IMG/VR virus record: IMGVR_UViG_3300020474_000019
Span: 1 to 54,382 of that record
Reading direction: 5' to 3' (one strand)
DNA from: a virus
DNA: 54,382 nt
Positions 45,399 through 53,148 of the stretch are shown here, piece after piece (the first letter of the stretch is position 1; every line of letters begins with the position of its first letter). Below the pieces are notes generated by a model. That model searched no databases. It was not told the origin of the DNA and saw only the letters and a program-made list of their open reading frames with translations. The position numbers and the translations under genes are program-made.

Positions 45399-45826
45399 TA
45401 TCTCAATCTTTCTAAGAATACCGTTAAGTCTACTAACTCTGTCGGTGTGTTAACAACATAAAATTCTACCTTAACTTCATAAGCATTACGATCCAAATCT
45501 GGTATCGCAGTTACACCAACAAGTTTGGCCCTAGGTTCAAAATTATTAATTACATCTTCAATCTGTCTAGCAATTACTTGAGCAGTAAAGGGAGTCATCA
45601 ATTCAAATAACATTCCCCTAATGCCAGATGCAATCTCTGGATGAAAAGGTTTTTCAAAGTAATCTAGTTGAACTAAATTACGAACACTTCTTTTTACCGC
45701 TTGAACGTCTGTAAGTGTATTTATATCGCTATTAGATGTTTTTCTGCTAAAGAATAAATCTAAATCAGAGTATTGTCTATTATTTCTAGATGTGTTATTA
45801 TTTAACTGAGCATCATATTGCGACAT
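45398..45826 (-). CDS. 25: Baseplate wedge protein gp25
   Basis: 142 aa (T4: 132 aa). GPW/gp25 family protein, part of the inner wedge that triggers sheath contraction. Shows DLDLFFSRKTSNSDINTLTD, AVKRSVRNLVQLDYFEKPFH and PEIASGIRGMLFELMTPFTA, the conserved core. Adjacent to gp6, as in many exo-T-even phages (in T4, gene 25 lies elsewhere). The start is near a late promoter 18 nt upstream. Confidence 0.96.
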   Translation of the reverse strand: MSQYDAQLNNNTSRNNRQYSDLDLFFSRKTSNSDINTLTDVQAVKRSVRNLVQLDYFEKPFHPEIASGIRGMLFELMTPFTAQVIARQIEDVINNFEPRAKLVGVTAIPDLDRNAYEVKVEFYVVNTPTELVDLTVFLERLR

Positions 45827-45844
45827 TTGTAATTCCTTTATTAG

Positions 45845-45852
45845 TATTTATA
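45845..45852 (-). promoter_or_regulatory. T4-type late promoter (TATAAATA) for gp25-gp6
   Basis: Exact minus-strand TATAAATA 18 nt upstream of the gp25 start; its last base abuts the stop of the gp5 hub gene. Confidence 0.75.
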
Positions 45853-47193
45853 CTATTCTCCAGCACCGTGAACTGTTTTTAATGTAGTACCAGAACTATT
45901 CTTGATGAGTAGTGTCGATAGAGTTTTCATTTCAGCAGAACCTACAGCATCATCTGCCAGTTTTGCTTGTGTTACAGCATTGTCTGCCAATATTGTACTA
46001 TTGACTGTACCAGTAGAATCTGTTTTTACCAGTGTATCTGGATATGATGATGTAGCAGTCGGTAATGTTACATTTGAAACAGCAGTTAAATCTAGAGATG
46101 TTGGTTCTGTAGCAGTTATGCCAGATGAAATTGCTGTCACGGTTTCTCCTTGAGCAGATGTTACTGAACCACTTCCACCAATAGGTACAGTGGTAACTCC
46201 AGCAGCAAGTCCAGCATTATCTACATGTTGGTGTCCTACTAGAGATATATTACTTGCAACTACATCGCCTGATGTATAGGTCGTATTACCAGTTGTAGCA
46301 GTTTCCGTTTTAGTTGTATATGTTTCTGTCAGTGTTCCAGTTGTTTCCGTATGTGTTGTTATTGTTTCTGTAAGTGTTCCTATCGTTTTATTCATAGTAT
46401 CAGCAACCATGTTTATTGTTTTTGCTTTTATGTTTAATGTGTCATCAACTGTTAGGTTTGCTGATCCTTTAACATGGACGTAATCCGATCCGTGAACCAC
46501 TTCATAATTGTGACCAACCACCCTTGTGATTTTTGAACCGTCTGGTCGCATTTCGTAGAATGTTCCAGTTTTATGATATTCGTGTATTCTCTCATTGCTC
46601 GGTGTGTCATCGTATTCTTTGATATGTCCAACCTCTGATTCAAATACATGGTTGTAAGGATACTTGGATGCTGAATGTGTTGCAACTGGTTCATCCCAAG
46701 GTTCGCCTGAGGCAACGGCAACTTGTTTATCTCTTTTAGATTCTTTGAGTTCAATGATTTCATGTGGTTTATCATCCGCTCCACCTTTTGCTAATCTGTT
46801 TACATCACTTTCATTTAAGTGGGTTGATAAAGGATACACACCATTTGGATCATTAAATCCTTTTGTCTTATCCGATATTGTTTGTGGATAGCCTGGCAGT
46901 GTTCCTATAATTACTGGTTGTTGTTGTAATTCAGCATCTCTAAAGAAACCAATAACCCATGTACCCTCAACCATAAATGGTATACTTTGACCTTTACCAT
47001 TCATAGACGGTGTTGTTATCGGTAACATTATGTGAGCCCAAGGTAGTGATGCTGTAGGTATTTTCACTTTATCTTCTGTGTGAAAACCTAAACATCTTAC
47101 ACGGACTCGTCCAAGTAAAGCAGGATCGTTTCTATCTTCAACGACACCAGTAAACCAGACGAAACCATCTAGGCCCATAAAATTATTTGACAT
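45853..47193 (-). CDS. 5: Baseplate hub / central spike protein gp5, without lysozyme domain
   Basis: 446 aa (T4: 575 aa). The N-terminal OB-fold is clear: VWFTGVVEDRNDPALLGRVR, ASLPWAHIMLPITTPSMNGK and EGTWVIGFFRDAELQQQPVI, IGTLPGYPQ. About 180-250 contains EYHKTGTFYEMRPDGSKITR, the VgrG/gp5 spike entry. The spike itself is a Thr-rich run (IGTLTETITTHTETTGTLTE and onward to residue 305) that fits a trimeric beta-helix. No lysozyme domain lies between OB-fold and spike, unlike T4. The last 33 residues repeat the module found at the end of the fibre-like protein at 29056. Confidence 0.93.
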   Translation of the reverse strand: MSNNFMGLDGFVWFTGVVEDRNDPALLGRVRVRCLGFHTEDKVKIPTASLPWAHIMLPITTPSMNGKGQSIPFMVEGTWVIGFFRDAELQQQPVIIGTLPGYPQTISDKTKGFNDPNGVYPLSTHLNESDVNRLAKGGADDKPHEIIELKESKRDKQVAVASGEPWDEPVATHSASKYPYNHVFESEVGHIKEYDDTPSNERIHEYHKTGTFYEMRPDGSKITRVVGHNYEVVHGSDYVHVKGSANLTVDDTLNIKAKTINMVADTMNKTIGTLTETITTHTETTGTLTETYTTKTETATTGNTTYTSGDVVASNISLVGHQHVDNAGLAAGVTTVPIGGSGSVTSAQGETVTAISSGITATEPTSLDLTAVSNVTLPTATSSYPDTLVKTDSTGTVNSTILADNAVTQAKLADDAVGSAEMKTLSTLLIKNSSGTTLKTVHGAGE

Positions 47194-47212
47194 GCTGACT
47201 CCTATTCTATAT

Positions 47213-47220
47213 TATTTATA
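47213..47220 (-). promoter_or_regulatory. T4-type late promoter (TATAAATA) for gp5
   Basis: Exact minus-strand TATAAATA 19 nt upstream of the gp5 start at 47193. Confidence 0.75.
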
Positions 47221-47226
47221 AAGAGT

Positions 47227-47508
47227 TTATCGCCTTCTCTTCTTCTTCGCTAAGGATTCAGCATGGGCATCTAGTGCTTGCTTTCTCAATGTTTCTATAT
47301 CATCACCTTTACCAAATTTTGGTTTTTGTCGCATTGTAAGTTGGGAATGGAAATGTTGTTTTACTGGTTCTGGATTTTTACAATTACTAATCATCATAGT
47401 GATTGCTTTATAACCATCTCCAATAAAAACTAATTTATCATCTTTATACAATTTTGTTTTAGATGATACAGTTGAATCTATTTGTAAATCTTCATGTTTA
47501 TATATCAC
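47227..47508 (-). CDS. Small basic hypothetical protein
   Basis: 93 aa, GTG start that nearly overlaps the upstream stop, with AGGTAAG just ahead. N-terminal part is strand-rich (KLVFIGDGYKAITMMISNCK), the C-terminus is a basic helix ending KKKRRR. No known family. Follows a small exported protein and precedes gp5, so it may be virion-related, but nothing shows that directly. Confidence 0.7.
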   Translation of the reverse strand: MIYKHEDLQIDSTVSSKTKLYKDDKLVFIGDGYKAITMMISNCKNPEPVKQHFHSQLTMRQKPKFGKGDDIETLRKQALDAHAESLAKKKRRR

Positions 47509-47509
47509 A

Positions 47510-47839
47510 TTACTTACCTATCGAATTTAAACTATCTATCACATTGTCTATATTCGGTTCTTTACTATTAGGATTGTACACACATTTAAATTGTTTAGGA
47601 CAGTTATCATCATACAATAACTCAAAGGTTCTATTACCACCTTGATATATACATGCCTGATTTCCAGTTCTTGATTGGACTATTCTTTTTAATCTACAAG
47701 TGGTGTACTTTTTCTCTATTATGTCACCTCTTTGAATCTTTTGCTGTCGTGTATAGTCTTTCTTTCCGCCAACAGTTTTTGCTCCACCATATAGATTAAG
47801 TGGGATTAGTAGCATGACTAATACAATCCATTTAAACAT
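47510..47839 (-). CDS. Small secreted protein with cysteines
   Basis: 109 aa with a clear Sec signal peptide (MFKWIVLVMLLIPLNLYGGA). The mature part is basic and holds four Cys residues (one each in TTCRLKR, QACIYQGG, DDNCPKQF and KCVYNP), suggesting disulfides in the periplasm. Its ATG overlaps the stop of the gene before it (TAATG). It could be a superinfection-exclusion, envelope or lysis-related factor, since small exported proteins are common in such positions, but the family is not recognised. Confidence 0.77.
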   Translation of the reverse strand: MFKWIVLVMLLIPLNLYGGAKTVGGKKDYTRQQKIQRGDIIEKKYTTCRLKRIVQSRTGNQACIYQGGNRTFELLYDDNCPKQFKCVYNPNSKEPNIDNVIDSLNSIGK

Positions 47840-48057
47840 TAATATACTTTCGTTTTATTTAGGTTTACTTTTGAGGGTTTACATACAACAACAAATTTAG
47901 CGCCAGGCACATCATTTCCCTCTGGGTCTCTTTTCGGAACTCTGGGTTGTTTGTTTAATCTTTCTTGGAAATATATACAATCATCTATATTGCGAAAGTA
48001 AGTTTCATCAATCTTATTCATTCCAAGATAAGTTACTAAAGCAAAAACAAGTTCCAT
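47839..48057 (-). CDS. Small protein with N-terminal hydrophobic segment
   Basis: 72 aa. The ATG at 48057 overlaps the stop of the previous gene (TGATG) and has AGAGG about 7 nt upstream, better supported than the two alternative codons just before it. The N-terminus ELVFALVTYLGMNKIDETYF is weakly hydrophobic, followed by a Cys in DDCIYFQERL and a second in VVVCKPSK. Possibly exported like its neighbour; function unknown. Confidence 0.7.
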   Translation of the reverse strand: MELVFALVTYLGMNKIDETYFRNIDDCIYFQERLNKQPRVPKRDPEGNDVPGAKFVVVCKPSKVNLNKTKVY

Positions 48058-48548
48058 CACCAACCTCTTGGGTGACCATATATGTCTGTAATAATAGAAG
48101 CTCCCATAACTACCACAAACCCAATTCCAATTACCAAGACTATTAATCCAATTGCATTTAGAATTTCTCTTTGTCTCATTTGTTGTTCATAGATTGCTTT
48201 TTGTCTGTCTTTACGAATCTTACCTTGTAGTCTAAGTATCTCATCCCATGAACCAGGCCCGTGTGTCATGTTAACAAAAGTCTTTAGTTCTTGTTCCATT
48301 GCCTGTGCTTTTTTCTGAGCAGCAAAGATATCCATTGCTTCTTGTTCTATACTAGAACCATTAAATATTTTTTTAAACAACGGTGGTTTCTTATTTAACT
48401 TAGATGCCTGATCAATATCGCTTACGGCACCCATCCATCTACCCATGTCACCATACATAGATTCAATATCTTTGCCGAGTTGGAAACCTTGTTTAATTGT
48501 ATTGAACGCAGCCGTTGCTGCTGCGACCGCCGTTATTGGATCTATCAT
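48057..48548 (-). CDS. Membrane-anchored hypothetical protein
   Basis: 163 aa. The start MIDPITAVAAATAAFNTIKQ is preferred to an ATG five codons earlier because AGAGGTG lies about 6 nt upstream. An Ala-rich helix at the N-terminus is followed by an amphipathic helical middle (AAQKKAQAMEQELKTFVNMT) and one transmembrane helix (NAIGLIVLVIGIGFVVVMGA, about 130-150). A soluble coiled domain anchored to a membrane is the visible design. Role unknown. A TATAAATA late promoter lies 39 nt upstream. Confidence 0.8.
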   Translation of the reverse strand: MIDPITAVAAATAAFNTIKQGFQLGKDIESMYGDMGRWMGAVSDIDQASKLNKKPPLFKKIFNGSSIEQEAMDIFAAQKKAQAMEQELKTFVNMTHGPGSWDEILRLQGKIRKDRQKAIYEQQMRQREILNAIGLIVLVIGIGFVVVMGASIITDIYGHPRGW

Positions 48549-48587
48549 CCGTACACCTCTCATCTCTCATCAATTAAGTGTTCGGGC

Positions 48588-48595
48588 TATTTATA
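48588..48595 (-). promoter_or_regulatory. T4-type late promoter (TATAAATA)
   Basis: Exact minus-strand TATAAATA 39 nt upstream of the membrane-anchored gene starting at 48548. Confidence 0.72.
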
Positions 48596-48601
48596 AGAAA
48601 C

Positions 48602-48841
48602 CTATTTTATCAACTTACTGTCGTATAGTTTATTAGTTTCGTCATTCATCTTATCAATATAAAACATCAAGTCTGGATCTCTTGAAACTACTCTTAGTGC
48701 TGGTAGTTGATTTTGAATTTCTCTGTTTGCAGATAGTTGTCTTGCTCTCTGCATTTGCACGATTGTATTGTGTAAAACTTTGTGTACTTTTTCACATATG
48801 TTACATGTTTCTTGCCATACGGCTGTGCTGATAGCACTCAT
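48602..48841 (-). CDS. Small helical hypothetical protein
   Basis: 79 aa, mostly helix (VHKVLHNTIVQMQRARQLSA) with a CNIC pair at the N-terminus. The ribosome site GGGAGAACC precedes the ATG and a late promoter lies 47 nt upstream. No family recognised. First gene of the late run that continues into gp5. Confidence 0.75.
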   Translation of the reverse strand: MSAISTAVWQETCNICEKVHKVLHNTIVQMQRARQLSANREIQNQLPALRVVSRDPDLMFYIDKMNDETNKLYDSKLIK

Positions 48842-48888
48842 TTTGGTTCTCCCTTTGTATGAAATATAATCTTATTTGATTACACTTA

Positions 48889-48896
48889 TATTTATA
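48889..48896 (-). promoter_or_regulatory. T4-type late promoter (TATAAATA)
   Basis: Exact minus-strand TATAAATA 47 nt upstream of the gene starting at 48841, in the gap after the 2OG-oxygenase gene. Confidence 0.72.
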
Positions 48897-48947
48897 ATGG
48901 AAAGAGTAATTTCAAACAGAACAACACTATTGTCTAAATGGAAACAA

Positions 48948-49559
48948 TCAACAAGGTAAAGATTGAGGATCGCCACCATGTAACATCGCTTCTGCAAATC
49001 CATCTATTGGAGGCAGTGTCGGTTTTGTGAACTCAAAACTAATATTACCAGCGACAACTATTCTTTCGTTTTCCGATTCACTTTTAGGAACAAAATGTTT
49101 TATATAACTTGGAAAGATAATTAAGTCACCTAACTCTGGTTCAAAAACTTGTTTGACTTCTGGAAAGATAAGTGGTGGAGATGTTTTATCCACTTTTGCA
49201 TAGTAGCACCAAGACCATAGAAATGGCCAATGTGTATGTTCTATAACTTCTTCTGAAAATGTTTGGACATTACCCCAACATTCACTATTATGTAATTTAA
49301 AATTACCAGACATTTTCTGGCACTCTATAACGACAAGTTCCGAAAGGCCTTTAACAACATCACTCTCTTCATGTAGATACCAAGAGGTCATATTTGCTTT
49401 TACGTTTGATAAATGTTTATCATCCGTTGCATGTCTGCGAACAGCATGTTGTATATGTGTATTCTCTACTTTATCTAAAACATTAATATGTAATAACGGT
49501 ATACGAACTATTGCATTGTGCATATGATTAGAACTTTTTAATATATCCTTTAAAGCCAT
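48948..49559 (-). CDS. 2OG-Fe(II) oxygenase-like protein (HxH type)
   Basis: 203 aa. Contains IEHTHWPFLWSWCYYAKVD, then PPLIFPEVKQVFEP, GDLIIFPSYIKHFVPKSESE and ERIVVAGNISFEF: the HxH first motif, the Gly-turn, the distal His and the closing Arg and Asn of the 2OG-FeII_Oxy_5-like family. It is a relative of the protein at 8391-8939. The ATG lies inside the end of the radical-SAM gene (10-nt overlap), so the two are made together. Confidence 0.83.
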   Translation of the reverse strand: MALKDILKSSNHMHNAIVRIPLLHINVLDKVENTHIQHAVRRHATDDKHLSNVKANMTSWYLHEESDVVKGLSELVVIECQKMSGNFKLHNSECWGNVQTFSEEVIEHTHWPFLWSWCYYAKVDKTSPPLIFPEVKQVFEPELGDLIIFPSYIKHFVPKSESENERIVVAGNISFEFTKPTLPPIDGFAEAMLHGGDPQSLPC

Positions 49560-50614
49560 TTGTTTTCTACCTTATCTTTTTGTAAATTTATTTTTTTATT
49601 GCAGATACGATAACATACTCTGCATGGGTTATCATCCCAAGATTCTTTTAATTTAGTAAACCACTGATTTTTCATAACTTTTGTTGCACCATACTTTATT
49701 GCATTATGTGAATCATCTTTAAGTATCTCACCTATAAAAGCATCATCCTCAACTGGATATGTTGGAGCAGCCCAATTATCCTTTGCTCTCCACCTTTGTA
49801 GTGAAGAACCAACCCAACAACAAGGAACTATCTCACCAGTGTAATCTACAAATATTTCTTCATAATCTTCTTTAAGAACTTTACACGATATATCTAGATC
49901 CTCTGGCGGCCATGGTATCTTTGACATATTTGGCATCTGTCTTTTGGTTGTCTCTTCTAATTTATATTCCGCTCCGTCCAAGGAATATTTTTTAAATCCC
50001 TTACCATTATGAAATCTTGTTGTCCACACCGTATTAAATTTTTTAAATCCATATTCTTGTGATAATTCTTTTGCTTTATTTAGTTGATGTTCATTGTGTT
50101 TGAACACTATAAAAGACCATTCGGCATGGCCACCAGCGGAAATAAATGCTTTTGCATTTCGGATTATCTTATCATAGTTAGTTCTATGTCTATATAAATT
50201 GTGTGTAATATTATCTGTGCCATCCAAGGCAAATATAACTCTACGATGTTTGTTATTAAACATACTTCCAAAGTGATACCACCAATCTTCTGTCTTTAAA
50301 CTTCCGTTGGTAGATATTGCAACTTTAATGTCTGGATTATTGAATATAAAGAACTCTACAATCTCATGTAAATCTTTAGTTGCGATAGGGTCAGAATAGT
50401 TTCCGACAAATCTTACATTTGTAATTGTATGAGTATTCCAGAACTCATCATCAAAGATTTTTTCTATATCCTCTAATCGCAGTTCTGTAGTTTGTAGGCC
50501 AGGCTGTAATCTTAACTCACCACTAGTAGCAGTGTTTCTACCACACTGTGGACACATGGCATTACACTTGTTAGATAATTCTATATGAACCTTTAAAGGT
50601 TTTCCGCTATACAT
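49550..50614 (-). CDS. Radical SAM protein with a C-terminal cysteine-rich (SPASM/twitch-like) region
   Basis: 354 aa. The CxxxCxxC cluster for the [4Fe-4S]-SAM centre is C17/C21/C24 in NKCNAMCPQCGRN. Later strands are visible in VRFVGNYSDPIATKDL, VAISTNGSLK, RRVIFALDGTDNITHNLYR and AEWSFIVFKHNEHQL. The C-terminus has VPCCWVG and NPCRVCYRICNKK, consistent with an auxiliary cluster like SPASM or twitch domains. Such enzymes often modify peptides or small molecules. Its 5' end overlaps the upstream 2OG gene by 8 nt. Confidence 0.9.
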   Translation of the reverse strand: MYSGKPLKVHIELSNKCNAMCPQCGRNTATSGELRLQPGLQTTELRLEDIEKIFDDEFWNTHTITNVRFVGNYSDPIATKDLHEIVEFFIFNNPDIKVAISTNGSLKTEDWWYHFGSMFNNKHRRVIFALDGTDNITHNLYRHRTNYDKIIRNAKAFISAGGHAEWSFIVFKHNEHQLNKAKELSQEYGFKKFNTVWTTRFHNGKGFKKYSLDGAEYKLEETTKRQMPNMSKIPWPPEDLDISCKVLKEDYEEIFVDYTGEIVPCCWVGSSLQRWRAKDNWAAPTYPVEDDAFIGEILKDDSHNAIKYGATKVMKNQWFTKLKESWDDNPCRVCYRICNKKINLQKDKVENKWL

Positions 50615-51296
50615 TATAAATTGTTTCTGAATTTCCTTCTTTGATAATCTCTATTGTCTTATCTGTCATACTGCCTGTAATCTGTAGAGCAGGTCTTTGC
50701 TTCCAACTGCCGTTCCATACACAATGAGGAAGAGTTGACCACTCCCAACACATTACCATACCAGCACGCCACTGTGTGTATATCTTATTACCAAACTGTA
50801 GTATCTGGCCTGGCTCCCAATCTTCTAACATAATTAAAAATCGTATCCTATCACTTGGTTTATATTTAAAGTTAGGGTCATCAAGTGTACTCTTATTAAG
50901 TTCACCTTTCCCCCTATAGTGATCAATGTGCCACATAAGTTGATCGTTAGGATACAAGTCATTAAATCTGTATGCTAATTTCTGTTCTCTATTAAACTGT
51001 AGTGTAGAAATCATATTTTCAAATACTGGAAGCATACTAATCCAATTATTATTATGAAGAACAATATCCTTCATCCTATTTCTTTGATATGCAAGTCTTT
51101 GTTTGGCCAATTGGGGCGAATCAAAGTCACCCAAAAAATCATTGTCTGTTTGGGGCATATCTCCCATCTCTCTAACGGTAATTATATCTTCTGTCCAATC
51201 ACCAACAAAATGACCAATACACTTGGAATATTCGCCTTCTTTATCTTCTTTGAATTTATCAAAGTGCCATGGTTGTTTAAAAGGTGATTTTACCAT
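50607..51296 (-). CDS. 2OG-Fe(II) oxygenase-like protein (HxD type)
   Basis: 229 aa. HxD is H123-I-D125 in LMWHIDHYRGK, the second half is RIRFLIMLEDWEPGQILQFG and WRAGMVMCWEWSTLPHCVWN with distal His H191, and Arg201 in SWKQRPALQITGS fits 2-oxoglutarate binding. The start overlaps the stop of a tiny membrane gene (ATGGTAA). Directly coupled to the radical-SAM gene, suggesting consecutive oxidations on one substrate (inference). Confidence 0.83.
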   Translation of the reverse strand: MVKSPFKQPWHFDKFKEDKEGEYSKCIGHFVGDWTEDIITVREMGDMPQTDNDFLGDFDSPQLAKQRLAYQRNRMKDIVLHNNNWISMLPVFENMISTLQFNREQKLAYRFNDLYPNDQLMWHIDHYRGKGELNKSTLDDPNFKYKPSDRIRFLIMLEDWEPGQILQFGNKIYTQWRAGMVMCWEWSTLPHCVWNGSWKQRPALQITGSMTDKTIEIIKEGNSETIYNV

Positions 51297-51460
51297 AATC
51301 CTAATACCCTTCCGTTACCTATTATTATAAAGAGACATGTAACGATGTGTAATATAAACCAAGGTGTTCTCATGAGTAAATGAATGTGATCATCTTTCTT
51401 ATCATCATCATATGCATGACTACCCATAGCCTTACACCAGTATTTCCACAATTTATTCAT
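51290..51460 (-). CDS. Tiny membrane protein (56 aa)
   Basis: Open frame beginning MNKLWKYWCKAMGSHAYDDD, then a charged linker and one transmembrane helix (PWFILHIVTCLFIIIGNG). Its ATG overlaps the preceding stop (ATGA-type), and its own stop overlaps the next gene's ATG, so coding is supported by coupling on both sides. Function unknown. Confidence 0.62.
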   Translation of the reverse strand: MNKLWKYWCKAMGSHAYDDDKKDDHIHLLMRTPWFILHIVTCLFIIIGNGRVLGLW

Positions 51461-51585
51461 GACATGGTTTCTTCTCTTGGTCTTCCTCTCATCATAGCAC
51501 GTTGTGTTCGCATGTCATCATTATATATTACGGTAGTATAGATAAGACCACATATTAAATAAAACTTTACAAAAAAACTAATCAT
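51457..51585 (-). CDS. Tiny membrane protein (42 aa)
   Basis: ISFFVKFYLICGLIYTTVIY forms one hydrophobic helix, followed by an Arg/Met-rich tail (MRTQRAMMRGRPREE). Start and stop overlap the neighbouring tiny ORFs by 3-4 nt, the same coupled pattern as the rest of this run. Confidence 0.58.
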   Translation of the reverse strand: MISFFVKFYLICGLIYTTVIYNDDMRTQRAMMRGRPREETMS

Positions 51586-51683
51586 AGACCACTTGCACCA
51601 GCAATCTTCATACAGATTAACACCGTTATGACTAGAACTGTTAATACAAGATATTTTCTAGAATCTCCATTTGGATCAATCAT
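51582..51683 (-). CDS. Tiny membrane protein (33 aa)
   Basis: MIDPNGDSRKYLVLTVLVIT then a Val/Ile/Leu-rich remainder: a short polar N-terminus plus one transmembrane helix. The ATG overlaps the stop of the methyltransferase gene and the stop overlaps the next ATG. Confidence 0.58.
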   Translation of the reverse strand: MIDPNGDSRKYLVLTVLVITVLICMKIAGASGL

Positions 51684-52314
51684 TCACTTTCCTTAACATA
51701 GTTATACTTCCTTGACGAAACTTATTTGGTTCTACAATATCCATACGATATGCATTGCCAGTCGCATTATTTAGTATCGCATCCATGTTCTTATTTGGTT
51801 GTCCTCTAAAGTAAGTAAAGTGAAAGAACACATATTCAGAACACAAATCCCAATACTCTTTCATAAACTGTTCATACTCTGGCGGCCCACCACAATCAAA
51901 CCATACGAAATCAAACTTACCATACTTCGGTTCTATCCATTCTCGCATACCTTGAAACTTACCGTCAATTAATTCTATCCAATTTCTCTGTGGCACTTCG
52001 ACCCGACCGAGCGACATATCATCTACAATTACATAACGAGGATCATAAGGTTTCTCGTAGTAATCCATATCGTGATTACCATCAAAGTCTACTTGAAAGT
52101 TCTGTTCTATCGCCTCGGCAATAAACGGAGTCGTATACCCAACTCCCACTTCCAGTATTCGCTGAGGACGTACCATACGAATCATACTCGCAAGAAACGG
52201 GCCTACGTTCTCCGTTCCGAAACCTTTCCGATAATACTTCTCAAACCGTTTTTGAGGTTTGACCCCTGCTGAGACTACATCGAAAGTCTTAACGTCTTTT
52301 TCCAGTACTGGCAT
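51676..52314 (-). CDS. Class I SAM-dependent methyltransferase-like protein
   Basis: 212 aa. Motif I is RILEVGVGYTTPFIAEA, motif II/III region DPRYVIVDDMSLGRVEVP, motif IV GKFDFVWFDCGGPPEYEQF, then YVFFHFTYFRG. This is a complete Rossmann core of the O-methyltransferase type. The substrate cannot be told. The ATG is chosen because AAGGA lies about 10 nt upstream; a GTG 12 codons earlier is possible. It overlaps the 117-aa gene upstream by 26 nt. Confidence 0.82.
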   Translation of the reverse strand: MPVLEKDVKTFDVVSAGVKPQKRFEKYYRKGFGTENVGPFLASMIRMVRPQRILEVGVGYTTPFIAEAIEQNFQVDFDGNHDMDYYEKPYDPRYVIVDDMSLGRVEVPQRNWIELIDGKFQGMREWIEPKYGKFDFVWFDCGGPPEYEQFMKEYWDLCSEYVFFHFTYFRGQPNKNMDAILNNATGNAYRMDIVEPNKFRQGSITMLRKVND

Positions 52315-52642
52315 CTGATGCTTCCTTCTCTGATAGAACAACCAGACCACCTTTATTATATGCCTGTCCTATGTTATATGTTTTAGTCAATGAATACTTC
52401 TTACCCTTTAGACAAGGACTCCAATCATATTCGGATATATTCTTTTGGGGTAGTGCAACTGAAACTCGCTCAGTTTTAGGGGGTGGGGCCTTTGCTTTGT
52501 GACTAGGATTGTATCCCATACGTTTGAGATACTTTTCATGTTCTGCAATAGCGGCAGCCATTTTCTCCGTAACTCTCTTCTTTCTACGTTTCTTGTGATT
52601 GTTGGTAGTCCAATATGCTGGAAGTAAATGCATACCACTCAT
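52289..52642 (-). CDS. Basic hypothetical protein (117 aa)
   Basis: Very basic N-terminal half (NNHKKRRKKRVTEKMAAAIA) with a Pro/Lys linker (KAKAPPPKTERV) and a compact C-terminal part (YSLTKTYNIGQAYNKGGLVV). Nucleic-acid contact is plausible from composition only. The ATG overlaps the stop of the 30-aa gene (ATGA), so it belongs to the coupled small-gene run. Confidence 0.75.
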   Translation of the reverse strand: MSGMHLLPAYWTTNNHKKRRKKRVTEKMAAAIAEHEKYLKRMGYNPSHKAKAPPPKTERVSVALPQKNISEYDWSPCLKGKKYSLTKTYNIGQAYNKGGLVVLSEKEASDASTGKRR

Positions 52643-52731
52643 TGTTTATTCTCTAATCTTGCATCATCATATGTCATCCATGCCAACATGAAAACCATTG
52701 CAATAAAACTGTAATAAAAAAATTCAAACAT
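52639..52731 (-). CDS. Tiny membrane protein (30 aa)
   Basis: MFEFFYYSFIAMVFMLAWMT then an acidic tail: one hydrophobic helix. AGGAGC lies about 7 nt upstream of the ATG, a strong ribosome site, and the stop overlaps the next ATG. Confidence 0.62.
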   Translation of the reverse strand: MFEFFYYSFIAMVFMLAWMTYDDARLENKQ

Positions 52732-52732
52732 A

Positions 52733-52996
52733 TTATGCTCCTAAGTAATGTTTCATTATACCACTAGTGTTAATGAATAACCCAACACCATTAATAAAAA
52801 TTAATGCACGATCATTCCACCAATATCCTACAATCAACCAACCTAACAGACCAAACCAAAAGAAGATTAGATTGATAGGATCTAATCCACCCACAGAGGT
52901 CAATGCCTGTGCGATAATTAATAATATAGAAGAGAACCACTTAACATACCAATCCTTAGTATGTGTAGGGGTCATACTCTTGAAATCATAATTCAT
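52733..52996 (-). CDS. Small integral membrane protein (87 aa)
   Basis: Three hydrophobic helices: WFSSILLIIAQALTSVGG, INLIFFWFGLLGWLIVGYWW and ALIFINGVGLFINTSG. The GW-x-VG-x-WNDRA pattern between helices two and three looks like a conserved family feature, but I cannot name the family safely. Its ATG overlaps the stop of the 50-aa gene (TAATG). Inner-membrane location is expected. Confidence 0.78.
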   Translation of the reverse strand: MNYDFKSMTPTHTKDWYVKWFSSILLIIAQALTSVGGLDPINLIFFWFGLLGWLIVGYWWNDRALIFINGVGLFINTSGIMKHYLGA

Positions 52997-53148
52997 TAAA
53001 TATAACCTTTGTAAATATTATATGCCTCTATAGTCTTATTAGGAAAAGCATAGGGATTACGTTCTATGAATATCAATAATTCTTTCCAAGTCAAACCTAG
53101 AAACTTTCTCTCTTTTTCAAGATGAGTAGTTGCACCTTTTAATTTCAT
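52996..53148 (-). CDS. Small hypothetical protein (50 aa)
   Basis: MKLKGATTHLEKERKFLGLT then a helix ELLIFIERNPYAF and a Tyr-rich end. Soluble-looking. GGAGATG lies upstream of the ATG, which overlaps the end of the 71-aa gene, and its stop overlaps the next ATG, supporting real coding. Confidence 0.65.
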   Translation of the reverse strand: MKLKGATTHLEKERKFLGLTWKELLIFIERNPYAFPNKTIEAYNIYKGYI

